Positions 6,561 through 14,773 of a stretch of DNA of 46,635 nucleotides are shown in pieces. Every line of letters begins with the position of its first letter. Positions within the stretch are counted from its first letter, which is position 1. The notes beneath the pieces are model-generated. The model was not told where the DNA came from. It did not search any database and worked only from the letters and a program-made list of their open reading frames with translations. Both the position numbers and the translations under genes were made by a program. The stretch is from 66-474 sp035688305 (GTDB lineage: Bacteria; Pseudomonadota; Gammaproteobacteria; Xanthomonadales; Rhodanobacteraceae): positions 1 through 46,635 of the forward strand of contig DASSNC010000102.1 in assembly GCA_035688305.1 (NCBI GenBank), in the 5' to 3' direction.

Positions 6561-7505
6561 ATGACGGATGGGCGCGTGCTTCAGCACATCCCGGTGTTGC
6601 GCGATGCGGTGCTGGCCGGCCTCGCCGTGCGCGCCGACGGGCGCTATCTCGATGGCACCTTCGGGCGCGGCGGCCATGCGCGGGCCATCCTGGCGCAGCT
6701 CGGGCCGGATGGGCGGCTGCTGCTGATGGATCGCGATCCCGCGGCGATCGCCCACGCGCAGAGCGAATTCGGTGCCGACGCGCGCGTCCTGGTCCGGCAT
6801 GCAAATTTCTCGGCGCTTGGTGACTGGGACGAAGTGCGCGCAGGCCTGGACGGCATCCTGCTCGATCTTGGCGTGTCCTCGCCGCAACTCGATGATGCCG
6901 CGCGCGGTTTTTCCTTCCAGTCCGACGCGCCGCTCGACATGCGCATGGATCCGACGGCCGGATTCGGCGCGGCGGAATTTCTTGCGCAGGCGGACGAACG
7001 CGACATCGCCGACGTGCTCTGGCGCTACGGTGAAGAACGCATGAGCCGGCGCATCGCGCGTGCCATCGTCGCGCGCCGCAGCGAAGCGCCGATAACCACC
7101 ACGCTTGCATTGGCCGAACTGGTCGAGCGCACGCTCGGCCGGCGCGAGCGCAACAAGCATCCGGCCACGCGCACGTTCCAGGCCTTGCGCCTGCACGTCA
7201 ATGACGAGCTTGGCTCGCTCGAACGCGTGTTGCCCGTCGCCACCGCCGCGTTGAATCCGGGCGGCCGGCTCGCCGTCATCAGTTTCCATTCGCTGGAAGA
7301 CCGCATCGTCAAACGGTTCATCCGCGGTGATGCGGGGCGCGTGCGCGTGCCGCGTGGTTTGCCGCAACCGGCTGCCGCGCTGCCGCCGTTGCGTGCAATC
7401 GGCCACGCGCAGAAACCCGATGACGCAGAACTCGCGCGCAATCCGCGTGCCCGCTCGGCAGTGCTGCGGATCGCGGAAAAGCGCGCGCCGGAGGTGCCGG
7501 CATGA
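6561..7505 (+). CDS. rsmH: 16S rRNA N4-C1402 methyltransferase RsmH (MraW)
   Basis: A 314-residue SAM-dependent enzyme that N4-methylates C1402 of 16S rRNA, the same base whose ribose RsmI modifies. Motifs: YLDGTFGRGGHAR (SAM loop, about residues 31–43), LLMDRDPAAI, LLDLGVSSPQLD near residue 102, RTFQALRLHVNDEL and ISFHSLEDRIVKRF. The ATG at 6561 gives the usual length (313 in E. coli) and spacing to the first motif. The frame is open back to a GTG at 6417 that overlaps the mraZ stop; using it would add a 48-residue Arg-rich tail partly encoded by the 9-bp repeats. The stop overlaps the ftsL ATG (ATGA). Confidence 0.95.
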   Translation: MTDGRVLQHIPVLRDAVLAGLAVRADGRYLDGTFGRGGHARAILAQLGPDGRLLLMDRDPAAIAHAQSEFGADARVLVRHANFSALGDWDEVRAGLDGILLDLGVSSPQLDDAARGFSFQSDAPLDMRMDPTAGFGAAEFLAQADERDIADVLWRYGEERMSRRIARAIVARRSEAPITTTLALAELVERTLGRRERNKHPATRTFQALRLHVNDELGSLERVLPVATAALNPGGRLAVISFHSLEDRIVKRFIRGDAGRVRVPRGLPQPAAALPPLRAIGHAQKPDDAELARNPRARSAVLRIAEKRAPEVPA

Positions 7506-7774
7506 AGGCGATCGGCGTGCTCGCGGTGGCTGTGCTGCTGCTGGCGGTGGTCGCCAGCGGTATCGCCGTGGTGTGGGCGCGGCATCAGGATCGCGCGGCC
7601 TTCGTGCAGCTGACGAAATTGCAGAACCAGCGCGACGCCCTGAACGTCGAATTCGGTCGGCTGGAACTGGAGCAGGCGACCTGGGCCAGCCCCGCGCGGA
7701 TCGAGGCGATCGCGCGTGGAAAGCTCGGCATGATCAGTCCGCCGGCCGCGAGCGTGGAGATGATCCGCGAATGA
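7502..7774 (+). CDS. ftsL: Cell division protein FtsL
   Basis: A 90-residue bitopic membrane protein: short cytoplasmic start, one transmembrane helix (about residues 4–25), then a periplasmic heptad-rich coiled coil (about 30–65) ending in the typical R-I-E-x-I-A-R-x-K-L-G-M segment. FtsL forms a coiled coil with FtsB, binds FtsQ and helps activate FtsWI. It overlaps rsmH and ftsI by ATGA on both sides. It is shorter than the E. coli protein (121) but normal for this order. Confidence 0.93.
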   Translation: MKAIGVLAVAVLLLAVVASGIAVVWARHQDRAAFVQLTKLQNQRDALNVEFGRLELEQATWASPARIEAIARGKLGMISPPAASVEMIRE

Positions 7775-9570
7775 ACCCGCGCCGGCCAGCCGAAACCACC
7801 GCCCATCCGCCGCGCCGCCGCCGGCCGGACACGCGCAAGCGCATTGCGCTGGTGTTCGGTGTGCTCGGCGTGGCTGCATGCGGATTGGTCGCACGGGCCA
7901 TCGACTTGCAAGTGGTGCACCAGAAATTCCTGCAGCAACAGGGTGACGCGCGCTTCCTGCGCGAAGTCGAAGTGCCGGTGTCGCGCGGCACCATCTACGA
8001 CCGCAACGGCGTGCCGCTGGCGGTCTCGACGCCGATGCTGTCGCTGTGGGCCAATCCGAAGGAACTGCTGCAGCACGCCGACCGGATCGGCGAGTTGGCC
8101 AAGGCATTGGGCGTCAACGCCGTCGACCTGAACCGCAAGCTTGAGCAGCGCAACGATCGTGACTTTGTTTACCTGCGCCGCCTGATGCCGCCCGACGCCG
8201 CCAAGGCGGTGCTGGCGCTGGATATCCCCGGCGTCAACAGCGAGCGTGAGTACAAGCGCTTCTACCCCGATGGCGCCGCCACCGCGCACGTGCTCGGCTT
8301 CACCAACATCGACGATCACGGGCAGGAAGGGCTGGAACTGGCCTACGACGGCTGGCTGGCCGGCAAGCCCGGCGAGAAGCGCGTGATGCGCGACCGCCTC
8401 GGCCATACCGTCGAGAACGTCGAACAGATCCGTGCACCGACGCCGGGGCATGACCTGACACTCAGCATCGACAGTCGCATCCAGTACCTCGCCTACAGCG
8501 CGTTGTCCGACGCCGTCGCGAAGCGCCACGCGGCCTCAGGGTCGATGGTGATCCTCGATCCGCGCAATGGCGAAATCCTGGCGATGGTCAACGTGCCGTC
8601 CTACAACCCGAACGATCTCGACAGCAGCGATCCGGCGCAGCGCCGCAATCGCGCGGTCACGGATGTCACCGAGCCCGGCTCGACGATGAAGCCGTTCACG
8701 GTCACCACCGCACTTGAGTCGGGTGAGTGGACGCCGTCCACGATGATCGACACCAGCCCCGGCACTTTCACGCTTGACGGGCACCTGATCCGCGACGACC
8801 GCAACAACGGCCGCATCGACGTCAGCCACGTCATCACGTATTCCAGCAACGTCGGCGCGTCGAAGATTTCGCTGACGCTGACCGCGCAGCAAATGGCCAA
8901 GGTGTTGCACCAGTTCGGCTTCGGCCAGAGCACCGGCAGCGGCTTCCCGGGCGAAGTCAGTGGTTACATCCCGGCACCACGCACCTGGGGCGATTTCGTC
9001 AAGGCCACGATCGCGTTCGGCTATGGCATCAACGTCACCGCGTTGCAACTGGCGCAGGCCTACGCCGCCATCGCCGATGGCGGCATGCGGCACACGCCGA
9101 CCTTCATCAAGGGCGCCGACAACCCCGGTGTGCGGGTCGAGCCCGTCAACATCGCCAGCGAGATGATGGCGATGCTGCGCACCGTCGTGGGCGCGCCACC
9201 GGCCACCGCGCCGCAGGCAGCGATCGCCGACTACACCGTGGCCGGCAAGACCGGCACCGCGCATCTTGCGGTCGCCGGTGGCTATTCGAGCAACCGCTAC
9301 GCAGCGCTGTTCTGCGGCATCGTGCCCGCCAGCGATCCGCGCCTGGTCGGCGTCGTGATCATCCGCGACGCCGGCGGCCACGGCGGCGAATATTTTGGCG
9401 GACTGGTGTCGGCACCCGTGTTCCGCGACGTGATGACCGGTGCGCTGCGCCTGCTCGACGTGCCGCCCGACAACGTGCAGCAGTGGTATGCAGGCGGGCC
9501 CGTCACGCCAGCACCCGTGCCCAAGCCCGAGGTTGCGGTCGCGCCCGCCAAACAGGGGGCGACGCCATGA
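7771..9570 (+). CDS. ftsI: Septal peptidoglycan transpeptidase FtsI (PBP3)
   Basis: A 599-residue class B penicillin-binding protein: N-terminal transmembrane helix (about residues 24–45), a pedestal domain starting at SRGTIYDRNGVPLA, and a transpeptidase domain with active-site S304-T-M-K307, S358-S-N360 and K493-T-G495. It cross-links septal peptidoglycan in complex with FtsW. The ATG at 7771 overlaps the ftsL stop. A basic, proline-rich cytoplasmic tail (PPRRRRPDTRKR) precedes the membrane helix. Confidence 0.98.
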   Translation: MNPRRPAETTAHPPRRRRPDTRKRIALVFGVLGVAACGLVARAIDLQVVHQKFLQQQGDARFLREVEVPVSRGTIYDRNGVPLAVSTPMLSLWANPKELLQHADRIGELAKALGVNAVDLNRKLEQRNDRDFVYLRRLMPPDAAKAVLALDIPGVNSEREYKRFYPDGAATAHVLGFTNIDDHGQEGLELAYDGWLAGKPGEKRVMRDRLGHTVENVEQIRAPTPGHDLTLSIDSRIQYLAYSALSDAVAKRHAASGSMVILDPRNGEILAMVNVPSYNPNDLDSSDPAQRRNRAVTDVTEPGSTMKPFTVTTALESGEWTPSTMIDTSPGTFTLDGHLIRDDRNNGRIDVSHVITYSSNVGASKISLTLTAQQMAKVLHQFGFGQSTGSGFPGEVSGYIPAPRTWGDFVKATIAFGYGINVTALQLAQAYAAIADGGMRHTPTFIKGADNPGVRVEPVNIASEMMAMLRTVVGAPPATAPQAAIADYTVAGKTGTAHLAVAGGYSSNRYAALFCGIVPASDPRLVGVVIIRDAGGHGGEYFGGLVSAPVFRDVMTGALRLLDVPPDNVQQWYAGGPVTPAPVPKPEVAVAPAKQGATP

Positions 9571-11051
9571 CGGCCATGCGCCTCGACGAATTGTTGCGCG
9601 ATCTCGCCACGCCCGCGCGTGGCGACATCTGCGTCACCGGATTGACCCAGGATTCGCGCGCGGTGCGCGCGGGCGACGCCTTTGTCGCGTTGGCCGGGGC
9701 GCAACATCACGGTATCGAGTTTGCGCCGATGGCCGTTTCGCAGGGTGCGGTGGTCGTGCTTGCCGAGAGTTCGGGACCCGGGACCCGGGATCCGGGGACC
9801 GCTGAAGGACCGGGTCCCGTAATCTGGATCGACAGCCTGCGCGCCCACCTCGGTGCGATCGCCGCGCGTTTTTACGGCGACCCTTCCGCGGCGCTGGAAG
9901 TCGTCGGCGTCACCGGCACCAGTGGCAAGACCTCGGTGGTGCAATTGCTGGCACAAGCGTTCACGCATCTCGGCCGGCGCACGGCAACCATCGGTACCTT
10001 GGGCGCAGGCTTGCATGGCGCGCTGCATGCGGGCGAGCGCACCACGCCGGACGTGCTCCGCGTGCATGGGCTGATGGCGGAATTCCGCGCGGCCGGTGCC
10101 ACCCACGTGGCGATGGAGGTGTCCTCGCACGCGCTTGACCAGCAGCGCGTCGATGGCGTGCACTTCGACGTCGCGGTGTTCACCAATCTCACCCGCGATC
10201 ACCTCGACTATCACGGCACGATGGAAGCCTACGGCGCGGCCAAGGCGAAGTTGTTCGCGTGGCCGGGCCTGCGCGCGGCGGTGGTCAACATCGACGACGC
10301 CTTCGGGCGCAAGCTGGCCACGCGTGTCGCCGACGGCGTCCGCGTCTTGCGCTGTGCCATCGAAGCCTCCGACGCCGAGGTGCGCGCGCACGGCGTGCAC
10401 ACGCACTCCGATGGCATCGACTTCGAGCTCGCGACGCCGTGGGGCAGCGCGAACGTGCACAGCCCGCTGCTCGGGCGCTTCAATGTTGCCAACCTGCTCG
10501 CGGTGGCCGGGGTGCTGGGTGCGCTGGACGTGCCGTTCACGCAGATCACGACGGCGCTGGAAGCCCTGCAGCCGGTGGCCGGTCGCATGAATCGCCTCGG
10601 CGGTGGTGCGCTGCCGCTGGTGGTGGTGGATTACTCGCACAAGCCCGATGCGCTGGAGCAGGTGCTCGTCACCTTGCGTGACCATTGCGACGGCAGCCTG
10701 ATTTGCGTGTTCGGTTGCGGCGGCGAACGTGATACCGGCAAACGCCCGCTGATGGGCGCGCTCGCCGAGCGCCTCGCCGACAGCGTGATCGTCACCGACG
10801 ACAATCCGCGCGGCGAAGATGGCAATGCCATCGTCGCGCAGATCATGGCGGGCTTGCGCGAGCCCGGCCGGGCGCTCGTCGAACGCGATCGCGCCGCGGC
10901 CATCGGCATGGCGATCGAGTGTGCGCGTGCGGGTGACGTGGTGTTGATCGCGGGCAAGGGCCACGAGACCTACCAGGAAAGCGCGGGCGTGAAGCGTCCG
11001 TTCGATGACTTCAAGGTGGCGCGTGCCGCGTTGGGGAGGCGCCCATGCTGA
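9567..11051 (+). CDS. murE: UDP-MurNAc-L-Ala-Glu : meso-diaminopimelate ligase MurE
   Basis: A 494-residue Mur ligase adding meso-diaminopimelate to the UDP-MurNAc-dipeptide. The ATP loop is G117-T-S-G-K-T-S123, and D412-N-P-R415 is the motif specific for diaminopimelate-adding MurE. The N-terminal domain is interrupted at residues about 69–84 by a Gly/Pro-rich run encoded by a heptanucleotide repeat (see repeat at 9773). The first ATG at 9567 overlaps the ftsI stop (ATGA); a second at 9576 is possible. The 3' end overlaps murF by seven bases. Confidence 0.97.
   Translation: MTAMRLDELLRDLATPARGDICVTGLTQDSRAVRAGDAFVALAGAQHHGIEFAPMAVSQGAVVVLAESSGPGTRDPGTAEGPGPVIWIDSLRAHLGAIAARFYGDPSAALEVVGVTGTSGKTSVVQLLAQAFTHLGRRTATIGTLGAGLHGALHAGERTTPDVLRVHGLMAEFRAAGATHVAMEVSSHALDQQRVDGVHFDVAVFTNLTRDHLDYHGTMEAYGAAKAKLFAWPGLRAAVVNIDDAFGRKLATRVADGVRVLRCAIEASDAEVRAHGVHTHSDGIDFELATPWGSANVHSPLLGRFNVANLLAVAGVLGALDVPFTQITTALEALQPVAGRMNRLGGGALPLVVVDYSHKPDALEQVLVTLRDHCDGSLICVFGCGGERDTGKRPLMGALAERLADSVIVTDDNPRGEDGNAIVAQIMAGLREPGRALVERDRAAAIGMAIECARAGDVVLIAGKGHETYQESAGVKRPFDDFKVARAALGRRPC
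9772..9819. repeat. Heptanucleotide repeat with inverted copy inside murE
   Basis: Four 7-base units run 9773–9800: GGGACCC, GGGACCC, GGGATCC, GGGGACC. After an 11-base gap the inverted unit GGGTCCC follows at 9812–9818. CGGGACCCGG (9772–9781) and CCGGGTCCCG (9810–9819) are perfect 10-bp inverted repeats. The encoded residues (Gly, Pro, Thr, Arg, Asp) lie in a surface-type variable region between two strands of the MurE N-terminal domain. Confidence 0.95.
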
Positions 11052-12412
11052 GGCTGAGCCTGCGGGACATCGCGGTGTGGACGCGCGGCACCCTCAGCGG
11101 TGCGGATGCGCCGGTGCACGGCGTGTCCACCGATTCGCGCACGCTGCAGGCAGGTGACCTGTTCATCGCATTGAAGGGCGAATTCCACGACGGCCACGAT
11201 CACGTTGCCGATGTCGAGGCGCGTGGTGCGGCCGGTGTCATCGTCGCGCGGCCGGTCGCCACGACGCTGCCGCAGATCGTGGTGGCCGACACCCTGCATG
11301 CGCTCGGCGACCTCGCCAGCGCGGTGCGCGCGCAACGCGATGTCACGGTCATCGGCATCACTGGTTCCAACGGCAAGACCTCGGTGAAGACGCTGGCCGC
11401 GGGCATCTTCGCGCGGGCCGGCGCCACCCACAGCAACCCCGGCAGCTTCAACAACGAGATCGGCCTGCCGCTGACCCTGCTGGCCATGCCCGAGGACACC
11501 GAATACGCCGTACTCGAAATGGGTGCCGGCAAACCCGGCGACATTGCCTATCTCGCGGCGATCGCGCGCCCGCGCATTGGCCTCGTCAACAACATCGGGC
11601 CGGCGCATCTCGAACGCATGCATACGCTGGAAGGCATTGCCGAAACCAAGGGCGCGATGTACCAGGCGCTGCCGCCGGATGGCATCGCAGTGATCAACGC
11701 TGATGATGCGTTCGCGAATTACTTCACGGGGCTTGCGGGCGCGCGCCGGATCCTGAGGTTCGGGCTGGACTCGGCGGCTGACGTGACCGCGACGAGCGTG
11801 CGCCTGCACGCCGATGCCAGCGAGTTCGATCTGCACACACCCGCCGGCCGTGCAAGCGTGCACCTGCCGCTGCCCGGTCGCCACAATGTCGCCAATGCGT
11901 TGGCGACCGCGGCGTTGGCGCATGCGGCGGGTTTGGGTCTCGACGACATCGTGGCCGGCTTGCGGGGCGCCGAGGCGGTCACGGGCCGGTTGTTGCGCTA
12001 CGTGGCGCCCGCGGGCTGGGTCTTGCTCGACGACAGTTACAACGCCAATCCCGGTTCCGCTTTGGCCGCCGTGGCGACGCTGGCGTTGCAATCCGGCGAG
12101 CGCTGGCTGGTGCTGGGCGACATGGCCGAACTGGGTGCCGACACCGCCGCGCTGCACGCCGGCATCGGTCAGGCCGCGCGCGAACAGGGCATCGAGCGGA
12201 TCTACGTGGTGGGTACCAAGGCCGCCGAAGCCGCGCGTGCATTCGGTGATTCGGCGCAGGTGTTTGCCGGGCAAGCGGCCTTGATCGAAGCCTTGCTGCG
12301 CGATCTGCATCCCGGCGTGACGCTGCTGGTCAAGGGCTCGCACTCGTCGCACATGGAAAACGTCGCTGCGGCGCTGCGCGGTGAAGGCAAAGGGGGGCGT
12401 GATGCTGTTTGA
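11045..12412 (+). CDS. murF: UDP-MurNAc-tripeptide : D-Ala-D-Ala ligase MurF
   Basis: A 455-residue Mur ligase that adds D-Ala-D-Ala to make UDP-MurNAc-pentapeptide, the substrate of MraY. Visible are the N-terminal VSTDSRTLQAGDLFIALKGE segment, the ATP loop G107-S-N-G-K-T-S113, and the MurF-type central motif NNEIGLPLTLL. The C-terminal domain starts near LLDDSYNANPGS. The ATG at 11045 overlaps murE by seven bases; its stop overlaps mraY by 11 bases. Confidence 0.97.
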   Translation: MLRLSLRDIAVWTRGTLSGADAPVHGVSTDSRTLQAGDLFIALKGEFHDGHDHVADVEARGAAGVIVARPVATTLPQIVVADTLHALGDLASAVRAQRDVTVIGITGSNGKTSVKTLAAGIFARAGATHSNPGSFNNEIGLPLTLLAMPEDTEYAVLEMGAGKPGDIAYLAAIARPRIGLVNNIGPAHLERMHTLEGIAETKGAMYQALPPDGIAVINADDAFANYFTGLAGARRILRFGLDSAADVTATSVRLHADASEFDLHTPAGRASVHLPLPGRHNVANALATAALAHAAGLGLDDIVAGLRGAEAVTGRLLRYVAPAGWVLLDDSYNANPGSALAAVATLALQSGERWLVLGDMAELGADTAALHAGIGQAAREQGIERIYVVGTKAAEAARAFGDSAQVFAGQAALIEALLRDLHPGVTLLVKGSHSSHMENVAAALRGEGKGGRDAV

Positions 12413-13484
12413 ACTGGCCCACTGGCTCGAACGCCACTACGGCGCGTTCCGGCTGTTCGACTACATCACGTTCCGCACCATCATGGCGGCGCTGACGGGG
12501 CTGGGCGTGTCGTTGTTCTGCGGGCCAGCGATGATCCGCCGCCTTACTGCACTCAAGGCCGGGCAGGTGGTGCGCGATGACGGCCCCAAGACGCATCTGT
12601 CCAAGGCCGGTACGCCGACCATGGGCGGTGCCCTGATCATCGCCGCGGTCGTGATCGCCACCTTGCTGTGGGGCGACCTGCACAACCGCTACCTGTGGGT
12701 GGTGCTGCTGGTGACCCTTGCGTACGGCGTGATTGGCTTCTACGACGACTACCGCAAGCTGGTGCTGAAGGATCCGCACGGCCTGCCGGCGCGCTGGAAG
12801 TACCTTGCGCAGTCGGTGGTTGGCCTGGTGGCGGCGTGGTTCCTGTTCCATACGGCCAACGTGCCGGCCGCGACCGCGCTGTACGTGCCACTGTTCAAGC
12901 ACGTGGCGATTCCGCTCGGGGCCGGCTTCATCGTGGTGGCGTATCTGTGGATCGTCGGGTTCTCGAACGCGGTCAACCTGACCGATGGCCTCGACGGTCT
13001 CGCGATCATGCCGGCGGTGCTGGTGACGGCGGCGCTCGGCGCATTCGCGTACCTCGCCGGCAACGCCGTGTTCTCGGCCTACCTCGGCATTCCCTCGATT
13101 CCGGGCGCGGGTGAACTCAGCATTTTCTGCGGCGCCCTGACCGGTGCCGGACTCGGCTTTTTGTGGTTCAACACCTATCCCGCGCAAGTATTCATGGGCG
13201 ATGTGGGCGCGCTGTCGATCGGCGCGGCGATCGGCTGCGTGGCGGTGATCGTGCGCCAGGAAATCATCCTGCTGGTGATGGGCGGCCTGTTCGTGGTGGA
13301 AACCGCCTCGGTGATGCTGCAGGTCGGCAGCTTCAAGTTGCGCGGCAAGCGCGTGTTCCGGATGGCGCCGATCCACCATCACTTCGAGTTGAAGGGCTGG
13401 CCCGAGCCGCGCGTGATCGTGCGCTTCTGGATCATCTCGGTGGTGCTGGTGCTGGTCGGTCTGGCGACGTTGAAGGTGCGCTGA
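12402..13484 (+). CDS. mraY: Phospho-MurNAc-pentapeptide transferase MraY
   Basis: A 360-residue polytopic membrane enzyme (about ten helices) that transfers phospho-MurNAc-pentapeptide to undecaprenyl phosphate, forming lipid I. Signatures: DDGPKTHLSKAGTPTMGG, GFYDDYRKL (catalytic Asp pair), N-L-T-D-G-L-D-G-L-A, and M-A-P-I-H-H-H-F-E. The length equals that of E. coli MraY. The start lies inside the murF 3' end. Its TGA overlaps the ftsW ATG by one base, so no murD gene separates them. Confidence 0.98.
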   Translation: MLFELAHWLERHYGAFRLFDYITFRTIMAALTGLGVSLFCGPAMIRRLTALKAGQVVRDDGPKTHLSKAGTPTMGGALIIAAVVIATLLWGDLHNRYLWVVLLVTLAYGVIGFYDDYRKLVLKDPHGLPARWKYLAQSVVGLVAAWFLFHTANVPAATALYVPLFKHVAIPLGAGFIVVAYLWIVGFSNAVNLTDGLDGLAIMPAVLVTAALGAFAYLAGNAVFSAYLGIPSIPGAGELSIFCGALTGAGLGFLWFNTYPAQVFMGDVGALSIGAAIGCVAVIVRQEIILLVMGGLFVVETASVMLQVGSFKLRGKRVFRMAPIHHHFELKGWPEPRVIVRFWIISVVLVLVGLATLKVR

Positions 13485-14773
13485 TGGCGAACTGGTTCGG
13501 CCAATCGCAAGCGGTCCGCAAGCTCGGCCCCAAGGGCCGCTTCGACCCGTGGCTGTTGCTGGCTATCGTCGGGCTGGTCGCGTTCGGCATCGTGATGGTG
13601 GCCTCCAGCTCGATCGCGGTCGCCGACGGCCAGCACATCGGCGAGTTCCACTATCTCGAAAGGCACCTGTTGTTCCTGCTGCTCGGTGGGACAGGCGCCG
13701 TCTGCATTGCGCTGTGGATGGAGCTGGATACCCTCGAAAAGTATTCCGGCTGGTTGATGCTGGGTACGTTCATGCTGTTGCTGCTGGTATTCGTGCCGCA
13801 CGTCGGCATGCGCGTCAATGGCGCGCGGCGCTGGCTCAACCTTGGCATCTCCGGATTCCAGCCGGTGGAACTGGCCAAGCTGACCGTGGTGCTGTACGTC
13901 GCCAGTTACCTCGTCCGTCATCGTGAAAGTGTGGAGACGAAATTCCTCGGCGCCGTGAAGCCGGTGGCGGTGGCGGGTCTCACGGCGGTGCTGTTGCTGG
14001 CGCAGCCGGACTTCGGCTCGGCCGCGCTGATCGGCACGGTGACGATCGGCATGCTGTGGCTGGGCGGCGCGCGCATGCGCAACCTGGTGATCATGGGTCT
14101 GCCCGCGATTCCGCTGGGCACGTGGCTGGCGCTGTCCACCGACTATCGCGTGCGCCGCCTCACCTCCTTCCTCGATCCATGGAAGGATCCGTTCGACAAC
14201 GGCTTCCAGCTGACCCAGGCCTTGATCGCGGTCGGTCGCGGCAAGTGGTTCGGCGTGGGTCTCGGCGGCAGCGTGCAGAAGCTCTTTTACCTGCCCGAAG
14301 CGCACACCGACTTCATCCTCGCGGTGATCGGCGAGGAGTTGGGCTTCGTGGGCGTGTTCTTCGTGCTGCTGCTGTTTGCGCTGCTGGTGGGCCGCGGCCT
14401 GCAACTCGGCCTGCGCGGCGTCGAAGTCGGCCAGCAGCGCGCGGGCTACGTGGCCTTCGGCATTTCGCTGATGATCGGCTTGCAGGCGCTGGTCTCGGTG
14501 GGCGTGAATCTTGGCGTGCTGCCGACCAAGGGCTTGACCCTGCCGCTGATCAGTTCGGGTGGGTCGAGCACGCTGATGACCTGCGTCATGTTGGGCGTGC
14601 TGGTGCGCGCCGCCTATGAAATCCATCGCGCCGAAGACGCACGCCGGATGGCGACGCGGCGCCCGGATGCGGCTGTCGCAGGCGCGGCGGTATCGCTCGA
14701 CCAGCCCTCCGCGGATTTGCCGCTGGCCGCGCGCCGGCGCGTCGAGCCGGTGCTTGGCGAGGTGAACGCATGA
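13484..14773 (+). CDS. ftsW: Septal peptidoglycan polymerase FtsW (SEDS)
   Basis: A 429-residue SEDS-family membrane protein, about ten helices, that polymerises lipid II at the septum with FtsI. Signatures: FDPWLLLAIVGLVAFGIVMV in helix 1, RRLTSFLDPWKDPFDNGFQ, the catalytic-region EAHTDFILAVIGEELGF and the final PLISSGGSSTLMTCVMLG. A cytoplasmic tail of about 55 residues rich in Ala and Arg follows. The ATG shares one base with the mraY stop; the stop overlaps murG (ATGA). Confidence 0.97.
   Translation: MANWFGQSQAVRKLGPKGRFDPWLLLAIVGLVAFGIVMVASSSIAVADGQHIGEFHYLERHLLFLLLGGTGAVCIALWMELDTLEKYSGWLMLGTFMLLLLVFVPHVGMRVNGARRWLNLGISGFQPVELAKLTVVLYVASYLVRHRESVETKFLGAVKPVAVAGLTAVLLLAQPDFGSAALIGTVTIGMLWLGGARMRNLVIMGLPAIPLGTWLALSTDYRVRRLTSFLDPWKDPFDNGFQLTQALIAVGRGKWFGVGLGGSVQKLFYLPEAHTDFILAVIGEELGFVGVFFVLLLFALLVGRGLQLGLRGVEVGQQRAGYVAFGISLMIGLQALVSVGVNLGVLPTKGLTLPLISSGGSSTLMTCVMLGVLVRAAYEIHRAEDARRMATRRPDAAVAGAAVSLDQPSADLPLAARRRVEPVLGEVNA

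Noticed and set aside
10970..12352. A 460-codon minus-strand open frame opposite murF
   Set aside because: Same reason: antisense to murF with shadow composition, no family resemblance.
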